From the NCBI RefSeq assembly GCF_005601135.1, contig NZ_CP039381.1, positions 1,175,941 through 1,239,940 on the forward strand: a stretch of DNA of 64,000 nucleotides. Direction: 5' to 3'. Position numbers and translations under genes: made by a program. The notes beneath the pieces were generated by a model, which had not been told where the DNA came from, searched no databases, and was given only the letters and a program-made list of their open reading frames with translations. The DNA is from Ruminococcus bovis (GTDB taxonomy: Bacteria; Bacillota; Clostridia; Oscillospirales; Acutalibacteraceae). Below, in pieces: positions 34,294 to 42,124 of the stretch (its first letter is position 1; the number at the start of each line of letters is the position of its first letter).

Positions 34294-35016
34294 TTGAAAT
34301 ATTTGTCACGCAAAGATATTGAAGCTATTGGTGAACGAGTGACAAAAGCATATTTCCGATTACCTGACTTAACGGGCAAAACAGTATATAAGATTACACC
34401 TGACAAGCTAATTACTGATTTGTTAGGAGTTAATCTTGAATATCACCACTTATCTTTAGATGGATCTGTCCTCGGACTTACATCATCGTATGGAGCTGTA
34501 ACATACAAAGTATTTGATTACGCTGATGAGGAGAGTTATTGCTATCTTGACGGCAAAACAATATTCATTGAACGTGATCTGAATGAGGATATTTCGCAGA
34601 TTGGCAGATGTAATTTCACCAAAGCGCACGAAGCCGGGCATCAGATTCTGAAAATGCTTTTTCCTAAAGAATATGGCGGCGATAACAGAAAACTGCATTT
34701 CTGTTTAGCACACCCACCGAAGCAACGAAAAATGGACTGGTTAGAATGGCAGGCTAACGCTATCGCTTCCGTGATTCTTATGCCAAAAGAAGTTATAATG
34801 CGAGCGCTGTTCTTATTTGGTTTTGGTGAGCGGGTAAAAATGATAAATAAGGTATATGCTACTTGGGAATACGAACAGTTTTCGTCTATGGCGGTTTTTT
34901 TAGGTGTATCCAAAACAGCCTTGTCTATCCGGCTTACTCAACTCGGATTGGTTGACAAAAACTATTTTGGTAATCCGTACGACTTAACAGATATATATTG
35001 TGATGGAGGTATTTGA
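34294..35016 (+). CDS. second ImmA/IrrE-like metallopeptidase
   Basis: A 240-aa protein with a TTG start after GGAGGA. Zinc motif KAHEAGHQIL near residue 112 and a later EWQANAIASVILMP that supplies the third ligand. A C-terminal helix-turn-helix-like stretch (SMAVFLGVSKTALSIRLTQL) is present. It lies in the polymerase operon, so it could be part of the damage-response circuit. Confidence 0.82.
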   Translation: MKYLSRKDIEAIGERVTKAYFRLPDLTGKTVYKITPDKLITDLLGVNLEYHHLSLDGSVLGLTSSYGAVTYKVFDYADEESYCYLDGKTIFIERDLNEDISQIGRCNFTKAHEAGHQILKMLFPKEYGGDNRKLHFCLAHPPKQRKMDWLEWQANAIASVILMPKEVIMRALFLFGFGERVKMINKVYATWEYEQFSSMAVFLGVSKTALSIRLTQLGLVDKNYFGNPYDLTDIYCDGGI

Positions 35017-35017
35017 A

Positions 35018-35260
35018 TTGGCAAAGTTTAACGCAAAAGAAAACGATCCTGAGCGCTATGCAAGGGTGAAAGAAGAACAGGCTAAGTTGCAGACACGGTG
35101 CAAGTCAGAGTTGCGATTAGCTCGCCTGTGTCCGTATTGCGACTATAAACTGTCTATCGCTATTAAGGGCGAACACAGTTGGACAAGCGAAAAATGCCCT
35201 AATTGCGGAGAGGTGGTCTATTTCCCGCCTATATCGTTCAGAAAGGCATCCAACAACTAA
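35018..35260 (+). CDS. zinc-ribbon small protein
   Basis: An 80-aa protein; start at a TTG (35018) behind GGAGGT. Two CxxC pairs, CPYCDY and CPNCGE, form a zinc ribbon. It begins inside the end of the peptidase gene. Role unknown. Confidence 0.65.
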   Translation: MAKFNAKENDPERYARVKEEQAKLQTRCKSELRLARLCPYCDYKLSIAIKGEHSWTSEKCPNCGEVVYFPPISFRKASNN

Positions 35261-35335
35261 CATAAACAAATTTTTTTCAATATTATCCAATAAAATCAAA
35301 TATTAAAAAACTATAAAAAGCAAGTATGAGCTTGG

Positions 35336-35441
35336 AGCCGCTTGATGCGTTGATTCCTATTGCCACTTGATTTAGATTTTATCCTTTTACAAGGGATAGG
35401 TCTATCTTGTGGCAGTAGGCGACGCATCAAGTGGCTTTTTA
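35336..35441 (+). ncRNA. long structured hairpin before the sigma-like gene
   Basis: About 100 bases fold into one long interrupted hairpin: a 15-bp base (AGCCGCTTGATGCGT with ACGCATCAAGTGGCT), then CCTATTGCCAC with GTGGCAGTAGG, and a TATCC/GGATA tip. A T-run (TTTTTATCTTTT) follows. It could be a terminator for the upstream operon, an attenuator for the sigma-like gene, or a structured small RNA. Confidence 0.55.
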
Positions 35442-35477
35442 TCTTTTCATCAGGTGGCTCCGTGAAAGGAGTTACTG

Positions 35478-36026
35478 ATGAAAAAGATTTATGAATCTAT
35501 TATTTTAAGAACCGAAGATTATACAGTTGTAGATTTGAAAAAGGAGTATACTGATCCGGTTGGTGGTATTCAATTTGTAATAATTTCTGAAAGTAGTGAG
35601 CAAGAATTATTGCAACGTTTTGGTGATGAAATAAAAAAGTATTCACCATATGTCGTCACAGATGAAAAATATCTGCGTTTTCTTAATACAGACTACCAGC
35701 GCCAAAGAGCGGAAGCGTATAGGGATTCAGAATACCGAACACCATATTCTATCGGAGAAAAGACTAATGTGGGTAGCGTTTTGTTTCAAAATAATATGTC
35801 ATTAGAAGAGATGGTGGAGATAAAAGAACAGTATGAAAGGATTATTTCTATAATCAATAGACTTCCTCAGAAAGAACAGAAAAGAAGAATAAAAAAATAC
35901 CTGTTTGATGATAAAACTCAAGATGAGATAGCATTAGAAGAGGGGGTTGATCAGGCAGCAGTATGCCGTTCAATACAGAGGGCTAAAGAAAATATTAAAA
36001 AAATGCTCGGTAGTGGTCATATTTAA
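35478..36026 (+). CDS. sigma-70 region 4-like factor
   Basis: A 182-aa protein. The C-terminus (residues about 115-180) has the region 4 helix-turn-helix, RLPQKEQKRRIKKYLFDDKT followed by EEGVDQAAVCRSIQRAKENI. No region 2 is evident, so it is a short element-type sigma-like regulator as in Tn916-family elements. It probably controls excision or transfer genes. Confidence 0.75.
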   Translation: MKKIYESIILRTEDYTVVDLKKEYTDPVGGIQFVIISESSEQELLQRFGDEIKKYSPYVVTDEKYLRFLNTDYQRQRAEAYRDSEYRTPYSIGEKTNVGSVLFQNNMSLEEMVEIKEQYERIISIINRLPQKEQKRRIKKYLFDDKTQDEIALEEGVDQAAVCRSIQRAKENIKKMLGSGHI

Positions 36027-36091
36027 CCTCATTTTTTTGCATTAAGGGTGAGAGGGTTTTTACCCCGAAAGATGAAAAGAGGTTTTTTAAA

Positions 36092-36646
36092 TTGAAAAGT
36101 GTAAAAAGAGGGCGAATATTCCTTTATGATTTCGGAGAGCCATCTGGTTCAAAACAAGGTGGTTATAGACCTGTCTTGGTTATCCAAAACGACAACATAA
36201 CGAAAACTTCGCCGGAAGTATTAGTAGCTCCATTAACGAGCAAAATCAAACACCCTGAGTGGTTTCCTCACATTTATCTGGGAAAACGATTTGGGCTTGA
36301 GTACCCTTCGATGGTTCTTTGTGAGCAAATTGCCCCGGCTGATAAAGGCAAACTTAAGTATTACATCGGAACGGTTGATGATCCCGAAATCTTGTCCAAA
36401 CTCAATAGAACTGTAAGAGAAGTAATGGGCATAAAATACATTGAGCCGAGGATTAAGAATGAACTAAGGTGTTTGTGTCAATCTCACAAAGAGGAGTATT
36501 TTTCAACAAATAACTATATTGTTCGTAGGTTTAATCCTTTTCAGGTAATCAAGGAGAAATGCGATAAATGCAATAGACTTGGTTATGACTATTTAATTAT
36601 TGACAAAAAAGCAGCTTTGCGCCGAGGAGGTAAGAAAAATGGCTAA
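36092..36646 (+). CDS. MazF/PemK-like toxin with Cys-containing C-terminal extension
   Basis: A 184-aa protein with a TTG start. Residues 1-115 match MazF/PemK endoribonucleases (GRIFLYDFGEPSGSKQGGYR, PVLVIQND, VAPLTSK). The extra tail has CLCQSH and CDKCNRLGYDY, a possible zinc knuckle. No MazE-like antitoxin stands beside it; instead its end overlaps the excisionase by 8 bp, so it may serve element maintenance or RNA control. Confidence 0.75.
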   Translation: MKSVKRGRIFLYDFGEPSGSKQGGYRPVLVIQNDNITKTSPEVLVAPLTSKIKHPEWFPHIYLGKRFGLEYPSMVLCEQIAPADKGKLKYYIGTVDDPEILSKLNRTVREVMGIKYIEPRIKNELRCLCQSHKEEYFSTNNYIVRRFNPFQVIKEKCDKCNRLGYDYLIIDKKAALRRGGKKNG

Positions 36647-36845
36647 TGAAATGAAAAAGCAGCAGATTCCTACTATGTTTGAGGAGTACGGTGATATAGT
36701 TTCAATTCAAGACGTTATGAAAATGTTGGGAGTTGGAAGATCAGCAGTTTATTCAATGTTGCAAGAAGGCACTCTGCGGTCAGTGAGAATTGGAAGAAAG
36801 TATATTATTCCGAAGCAGAGCGTTATTGATGTACTATTTCCGTGA
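36639..36845 (+). CDS. xis: excisionase / helix-turn-helix protein
   Basis: A 68-aa protein from MANEMKKQQ with GGAGG upstream. The winged-helix DNA-binding line SIQDVMKMLGVGRSAVYSML followed by RSVRIGRKYIIPKQSV is typical of excisionases. It directly precedes the integrase, in the position of xis in Tn916/Tn1549-type elements. Confidence 0.85.
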   Translation: MANEMKKQQIPTMFEEYGDIVSIQDVMKMLGVGRSAVYSMLQEGTLRSVRIGRKYIIPKQSVIDVLFP

Positions 36846-36868
36846 TAACGTAATCGCATAATTGTAAA

Positions 36869-36914
36869 AGCCGATCAATATTGATATAATTGAGATGATG
36901 ATTATTGGTCGGCT
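36869..36914 (+). other. hairpin between excisionase and integrase
   Basis: AGCCGATCAAT pairs with ATTGGTCGGCT (one G-T) around a 24-base loop, just before the integrase ribosome site. It may reduce integrase expression. No T-run follows. Confidence 0.45.
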
Positions 36915-36939
36915 GGTCAATTAAGAAAGGAGAGAGAAT

Positions 36940-38082
36940 ATGCCGACCACAGGATATTTAAGACAAAAAAATGGACGTTATTATGCGGTTCTAAATCTCT
37001 ATGATAGTACAGGTAAGAGAATCCAAAAATCTCACGCAACAGGGCTTACAGTCAAGAACAATAAGCGCAAGGCTGAACAAATATTGAAGCAACTCTGTGT
37101 TGAGTATGATAATAAGAACCTCAGTTTTTACTCTAACATAAAGGTTGCTGACTATTTCAAAAAGTGGCTTATAAGTATCCAGCCTGAGATAAGACCGAAC
37201 ACCTATCGTAGTTATAAGGGGAATATGGAAAACCATATTATTCCTTATTTCGAGAAATTAGGTGTTGAGCTTCAAGATTTAAAACCCTTCCAACTCACCG
37301 AATACTACAAGTCTAAGATTGGTGTTGTTTCAGTTACAACAATTAAGCACCATCATCAAAATATTTCAAAAGCTCTTTCTGACGCTGTTGAAAAAGGATT
37401 GATAACAATAAACCCAGCCACCGCTGCAAAAACGCCGAAGCAAACTAATAGCTTTAAAGCGGAGTTTTTGAATAAGGAGCAAATAAAGCAGCTTTTGAAT
37501 TATCTGAAAGATACGAGCATTTTTCTACCAACTTATCTTTGTACGGTGTATGGTTTCAGAAGAAGTGAGGTGCTGGGATTAAAATGGCACAACATAGATT
37601 TTGAAAATGAAACAATATGGATCAGGGAAACATTACAGCAAAGCACCAAAGAGATTAGTGGACAGACAAACTATACATCCGAAACGAAAACAGAAAGCAG
37701 TAACCGTACTCTACCTATGATACCGAAAGTAAAACAGCTCCTTCTTGAACAGAAAGAGCGTCAGGAGAGAAATAGGGAATTTCTGAAAACAGGGTATATC
37801 GAAAGTGATTATGTATGTACTTTTGATAATGGAAAAGAACTTACTCCCAATTACCTAACAAAGAAATTCCATCTTCTCATAAAAAAGCAGAATGAGTTTC
37901 CTCAAATAAGATTTCACGATTTACGGCATAGTGTAGCAAGTAATCTGCTAAATGATGGCTTTACGACTGTTCAGGTTGCCGAATGGTTAGGTCATAGTAG
38001 CTCTACAACGACTTTAAAATTTTATGCTCATATTGACAAAACTTCAAAAATGGCAATTGCAAACAAGCTAAATGCAGGTTGA
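36940..38082 (+). CDS. int: tyrosine integrase of the element
   Basis: A 380-aa recombinase with an N-terminal arm-binding domain (residues 1-60), core-binding SAM-like domain (65-160) and a catalytic domain. The active-site residues are R in YGFRRSEVLG, H-x-x-R in FHDLRHS, H in LGHSSS and Y in LKFYAH. It cuts and rejoins the attachment sites for integration and excision. It ends 178 bp from the tRNA-Trp 3' end. Confidence 0.95.
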   Translation: MPTTGYLRQKNGRYYAVLNLYDSTGKRIQKSHATGLTVKNNKRKAEQILKQLCVEYDNKNLSFYSNIKVADYFKKWLISIQPEIRPNTYRSYKGNMENHIIPYFEKLGVELQDLKPFQLTEYYKSKIGVVSVTTIKHHHQNISKALSDAVEKGLITINPATAAKTPKQTNSFKAEFLNKEQIKQLLNYLKDTSIFLPTYLCTVYGFRRSEVLGLKWHNIDFENETIWIRETLQQSTKEISGQTNYTSETKTESSNRTLPMIPKVKQLLLEQKERQERNREFLKTGYIESDYVCTFDNGKELTPNYLTKKFHLLIKKQNEFPQIRFHDLRHSVASNLLNDGFTTVQVAEWLGHSSSTTTLKFYAHIDKTSKMAIANKLNAG

Positions 38083-38148
38083 TTCTACCAGTTTTATACC
38101 ATTGTACACATCAAAAACAAACACCAAGTAAACACCTGATGATGACCA

Positions 38149-38170
38149 AAGTGGTGGAAAAGTGGTGGAA
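38149..38170 (+). repeat. tandem 11-bp repeats, probable integrase arm sites
   Basis: AAGTGGTGGAA occurs twice in a row between the integrase and the attachment site, the usual place for arm-type binding sites. Confidence 0.5.
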
Positions 38171-38217
38171 ACATCAAAACTCACAAGAAACCGGAAATCA
38201 AGCAGAAAAAGAAAAAA

Positions 38218-38251
38218 CCTCAGAAACGGCTTAGATAAGCCATTTCTGAGG
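38218..38251. terminator. hairpin at the element end
   Basis: CCTCAGAAA pairs with TTTCTGAGG, extended by GGCTT/AAGCC, with an AAAAAA run before it (a T-run for the opposite strand). It lies 8 bp from the tRNA gene and would terminate the tRNA transcript. Confidence 0.65.
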
Positions 38252-38259
38252 AGTGGATT

Positions 38260-38335
38260 TGGCAGGGGCAGAAGGACTTGAACCCTCGGCACGCGGTTTT
38301 GGAGACCGCTGCTCTACCAACTGAGCTATACCCCT
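38260..38335 (-). tRNA. tRNA-Trp (anticodon CCA), probable attachment site
   Basis: A 76-nt cloverleaf: acceptor AGGGGTA with TGCCCCT, discriminator G, encoded CCA; anticodon loop CTCCAAA inside a GCGGT/ACCGC stem, giving CCA for UGG. The 3' end faces the integrase, so the element has most likely integrated into the 3' part of this gene. Confidence 0.93.
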
Positions 38336-38518
38336 ATATTCTCGAACAATGGTTATTTTATCATTAAATTTACCATATGTCAAGTGGTTTTATAATATTT
38401 ATTGTGCTATTTTGTAAATTGTCAAAAAATTTCTATTTTTAACCTACCAGCATAATGATTTTAGTTGAATAAGTGATAAACTTATATCATTGATTAACAT
38501 AATAATGGGGTGCAGTTT

Positions 38519-39202
38519 ATGGAATATTACAAATTAGGGGAAGATGAATCTCCACTTTTTAAGTGTGATTGTTCAGATGATTTGAAAATTATTTTAACCA
38601 ATTTAAATTTTGTGTTTATAAATATAAATAAAAGGTTACTGCATAGTGATGAAGCCGTTGTAGAGGTAATTCCTAAGGATGATGTAAAGTTTTATAATGA
38701 AAAGCCACAGATTAAGCAACAAGGTTCTTTAGTTGAAATGTACTTTAAACATCAGGAAAAATCAGTTACTTTCAACTCAAGAATGGATGCCTATAAATTT
38801 GTACATACTGCAAATGAACTTCTCACAGGTCACACTATGGCAGAAAGAGGTGCTGCTAAGGTTAAGGATGGCATTAATCTTGTAGATGACACTTTAGGAT
38901 TTAGCACAGTGGATACAGTGAAAGGTGTTATTGAGAATGGTGTTATCGGTAGTATTTTTGGTGGAATTGGAAAGAAAAAGAGCAGAACTAAGAAAATATC
39001 AGGTAAATCTAACACCATAAAAGAGTCTGCGAAAAAGTCACTTCAAAGTGGTGTTGATGCACTTCAACAGAAGAATGTTGAGAAAAATATTAATGAATAC
39101 AACAAGCAACTTGATAGTCTTAAAAAGTTGAAGGACTTAGTTGATAAGGGTGTGTTGACCGAAGAAGAATTTGAAAAGAAAAAGAAAGAAATTTTGGGAT
39201 AA
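38519..39202 (+). CDS. SHOCT-domain protein
   Basis: About 227 aa, start at the ATG after GGGGTG. The last 30 residues form a SHOCT motif (LKDLVDKGVLTEEEFEKKKK). The N-terminal 100 residues resemble a PH-like beta domain; a Gly-rich basic segment links them. Function unknown. First chromosomal gene beyond the tRNA. Confidence 0.75.
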   Translation: MEYYKLGEDESPLFKCDCSDDLKIILTNLNFVFININKRLLHSDEAVVEVIPKDDVKFYNEKPQIKQQGSLVEMYFKHQEKSVTFNSRMDAYKFVHTANELLTGHTMAERGAAKVKDGINLVDDTLGFSTVDTVKGVIENGVIGSIFGGIGKKKSRTKKISGKSNTIKESAKKSLQSGVDALQQKNVEKNINEYNKQLDSLKKLKDLVDKGVLTEEEFEKKKKEILG

Positions 39203-39206
39203 TACA

Positions 39207-39236
39207 AAAGCCAACCGGTAATTTGGTTGGCTTTTT
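39207..39236. terminator. terminator between convergent genes
   Basis: AAAAGCCAACC pairs with GGTTGGCTTTT around GGTAATTT, with T-runs suited to both directions. Confidence 0.8.
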
Positions 39237-39253
39237 CATACTATTATAAAGTT

Positions 39254-40105
39254 TTATGAATTCAAATATTCTTGCAAATCGTTAAATCCGGTTCTCATTT
39301 GACTATATCCGTGATTATAGTAAGTGATTTTCTTATTATAGTCATCTTCGGTACGGGAAATTTCCGGAATTGTAGGACGAATAACAAAAACCTTGTTTTC
39401 CTTTTCAAGTTCAGCTAATTGTTCAGCTTGTTTTTTGTAATTTTCAGGTCTGCTTAGCATAGTGTTTAGAAAATCTTTATGTAAAGCAAACTTAGCTTTG
39501 TACAGCAAATCCATACTTTTTGAGGATGATGGATATTGATGAAGTCGTCTGGTTTGGATTACAACGATTTTCTTATATCCAAGTTCCATAGCTCTTTCAT
39601 AAGGTAAAGAGTCGGAAACACCACCATCATAATATTTTTTACCGTCAATTTTTACTGCTTTTGAAATGATAGGTAGTGAACTTGATGCAGCACCAATGTC
39701 AAGTAATCTTTTTTCATCAGATTTTTCTGTTAAGAATTCAGCCTTGCCTGTTTCTAGGCTAGTTACAACAATTTCATTTGTTACTTTACTTGCAAAATAT
39801 TTGTCAAATCTAAATGGATATTGTTTGTAGGGAAATTCGTAAAAGGCTTTCTTTAGGTCAATAAGTCCTTTGCCTCTTTTTAATGAACCTTTGCCAATCC
39901 ATTCATCAGATTTGTTTGTAGGGAAAAGGCAATCTTTTGTTCTATTTTTCTGTTCTGCAATGTAGCTTAAAGCACAACAAGTACCGGCTGATACACTGGC
40001 AACATACTCGAATTGCATATTTTGTTCCAGTAAATAGTCCAATGCACCGGCAGTAAATAGTCCTCTAATAGCTCCACCCTCAAGAATTAATGCTGCTTTC
40101 TCCAA
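39254..40105 (-). CDS. patatin-like phospholipase
   Basis: A 283-aa serine hydrolase: oxyanion region LEGGAIRGLFTAGAL, nucleophile in ASVSAGT (first Gly of GxSxG is Ser here), and catalytic Asp in YYDGGVSDSLP. It probably releases fatty acids from lipids in the cytosol. Transcribed after murE with 52 bp between them. Confidence 0.88.
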   Translation of the reverse strand: MEKAALILEGGAIRGLFTAGALDYLLEQNMQFEYVASVSAGTCCALSYIAEQKNRTKDCLFPTNKSDEWIGKGSLKRGKGLIDLKKAFYEFPYKQYPFRFDKYFASKVTNEIVVTSLETGKAEFLTEKSDEKRLLDIGAASSSLPIISKAVKIDGKKYYDGGVSDSLPYERAMELGYKKIVVIQTRRLHQYPSSSKSMDLLYKAKFALHKDFLNTMLSRPENYKKQAEQLAELEKENKVFVIRPTIPEISRTEDDYNKKITYYNHGYSQMRTGFNDLQEYLNS

Positions 40106-40157
40106 AACTAAAACCTCTTTCTTATATAATAGGGAGCAATTTCTTGCTCCCTAAAAA

Positions 40158-41624
40158 TTATTTGTTCATATCTGCAATAATATCTGCAATAACTTCTCTT
40201 TCATCAAGGTGATACTTAACACCCTTGATTTCTAGGTAATCTTCATGTCCTTTACCTGCAAGAACAATAATGTCACCATCTTCTGCGTTTTCCATACAGT
40301 AACGAATAGCATCCTGTCTTTTTGGTACAACAACATATTTACCGTTAGTCTTTTTAAGACCACCTTCTATAATATCATTGATAATGTCCATAACATCTTC
40401 ATCACGACTGTTGTCCTCAGTTAAAACTGAAAGGTCAGCCAGTCTACCGGCAGTTTCGCCCATTTCATATCTTCTAACCTTTGGTCGGTTACCACCGGCA
40501 CCAAATAGTACAATCAGTCTGTGTGGGTTGTATTCTCTAAGTGTTTCAAGGATATTTTCCATTGATAGTGCATTGTGAGCATAGTCAATAAGTAGTGTAT
40601 AGTTGCCCGGAACTTTTACTGCTTCAACTCTGCCTTTAACCTTAACAGTATCAAGACCTTTCAAGATAGCCTCATCAGAAATACCCATTTCAATTGCAGT
40701 AGTCATTGCAGCCAAGGCGTTATATACTGAAAATCTACCGGGAATGGCAACATTAACATCAAGTGTCTTAAGACCTTTTGTTTTGAAGTTTACACCGATA
40801 TATCCCGGCTTTGAGATTAGATTGTCGTCATAACCTACAATATCAGCTTTTTCACTAAAGCCGTATGTTGTAATATCACAAGTAGCATTTTCTGTGATTC
40901 TGTCAAATACTTTGTCATCAATGTTGAAAATACCTTTCTTGCATTGCTTAAATAGTAAAGCCTTGCATTGTAAGTATTCTTCAAGGTCCTTATGTTCACT
41001 ATCACCAATATGGTCATGACTGAAGTTTGTGAAAATACCATAATCAAAGTAAATAGCATCTGTTCTGTGCCACTTTAAGCCAAGGGAAGATGCCTCAATA
41101 ATCATAACTTTACAACCGGCATCAACCATCATTCTCATAGCATGTTGAATTTCATATGATTCAGGAGTTGTGTTGTTGGTTTTATAAATCTTGTTTCCTA
41201 TTATAATACCAAGTGTACCGATTGTTCCTGACTTAATGCCCTCAGCATCCAGAATGCTTTTTAACATTGCAACAGTAGTAGTTTTTCCTTTTGTACCGGT
41301 TAGAGCAATTGTAGTCAATTCTTTTTCCGGTTCACCAAAAAGCATTGCACTCATATATGCAAGAGCTTTTCTTGTGTCATCAACCTTGATAACTGTAATA
41401 TCTTCCGGAATATCTACATTGTCAGAAATAACAACTGCACTTGCACCGGACTTAACTGCTTGAGGTACAAACTTGTGACCATCAACATTGTAACCTTTAA
41501 GTGCTACGAAAACTGTACCGTCAGTTACCTTTCTACTGTCATAAATAACATCGGAAATTTCAGTTTCTGTATTTCCTTTAATAAGAGTGTACTCTATATT
41601 TTGTAAAATTTTTGAAAGTTGCAT
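40158..41624 (-). CDS. murE: UDP-MurNAc-tripeptide synthetase MurE
   Basis: A 488-aa Mur ligase with ATP site ALTGTKGKTTT near residue 107, central NFSHDHIGDS and C-terminal EDNSRDED. The DNxR position reads DNSR, which suggests meso-diaminopimelate rather than lysine is added. It works in the cytosol in peptidoglycan precursor synthesis. An AGAAAGGG ribosome site precedes the ATG. Confidence 0.92.
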   Translation of the reverse strand: MQLSKILQNIEYTLIKGNTETEISDVIYDSRKVTDGTVFVALKGYNVDGHKFVPQAVKSGASAVVISDNVDIPEDITVIKVDDTRKALAYMSAMLFGEPEKELTTIALTGTKGKTTTVAMLKSILDAEGIKSGTIGTLGIIIGNKIYKTNNTTPESYEIQHAMRMMVDAGCKVMIIEASSLGLKWHRTDAIYFDYGIFTNFSHDHIGDSEHKDLEEYLQCKALLFKQCKKGIFNIDDKVFDRITENATCDITTYGFSEKADIVGYDDNLISKPGYIGVNFKTKGLKTLDVNVAIPGRFSVYNALAAMTTAIEMGISDEAILKGLDTVKVKGRVEAVKVPGNYTLLIDYAHNALSMENILETLREYNPHRLIVLFGAGGNRPKVRRYEMGETAGRLADLSVLTEDNSRDEDVMDIINDIIEGGLKKTNGKYVVVPKRQDAIRYCMENAEDGDIIVLAGKGHEDYLEIKGVKYHLDEREVIADIIADMNK

Positions 41625-41847
41625 AAAATACCCTTTCTGTGGAATTAACTTCCATCTTTATTTTCTATATAAAATGTATAAGCTAAATTTACAACTTTTT
41701 TTAAGGTTTGTCAAACAACATATTGTGCCATAAATTTTATTTTTGGTTATTTTACACTATAGATACGAAAAATAGTGTAGAAATAGGGGAGAATTCATCA
41801 GCAAGACATTTGGACTTCACATATTTTTCAATTAAGTAGAAAATGAA

Positions 41848-41911
41848 TTGACACTTTGCACAAATGGAATATAAGCAAATTGAATAATAAAAAGATTATT
41901 AATTTGTGCAA
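41848..41911 (+). promoter_or_regulatory. upstream promoter of the maltodextrin operon with paired operator half-sites
   Basis: TTGACA (41848-41853), 16-base spacer, TATAAG (41870-41875). The spacer contains TTGCACAAAT (41856-41865), repeated inverted as ATTTGTGCAA (41902-41911), a likely regulator site. The region 41,625-41,847 shows no gene, only a small ACACTAT/ATAGTGT hairpin near 41,754. Confidence 0.55.
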
Positions 41912-41997
41912 TATACACATTAGCAAATATTTTTATTGTTATTTTGCATAAATTTAATCCTCAGTTTTATAACTTTAGATAAAAAGTACAAAGGGAG

Positions 41998-42027
41998 TTG
42001 AAATTTACCCCTATTTTGTGGTACAAT
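41998..42027 (+). promoter_or_regulatory. proximal promoter of the maltodextrin operon
   Basis: TTGAAA, 18-base spacer, TACAAT, about 95 bases before the ATG. Confidence 0.5.
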
Positions 42028-42124
42028 TTAGTCAAGTGATATGGTGAACGAAAGTTCTATCCTGAGGGAACAAGTAGTTACCGACACAAATTATTTATCT
42101 CTTTACAAAGGAAGGAAAATTACA

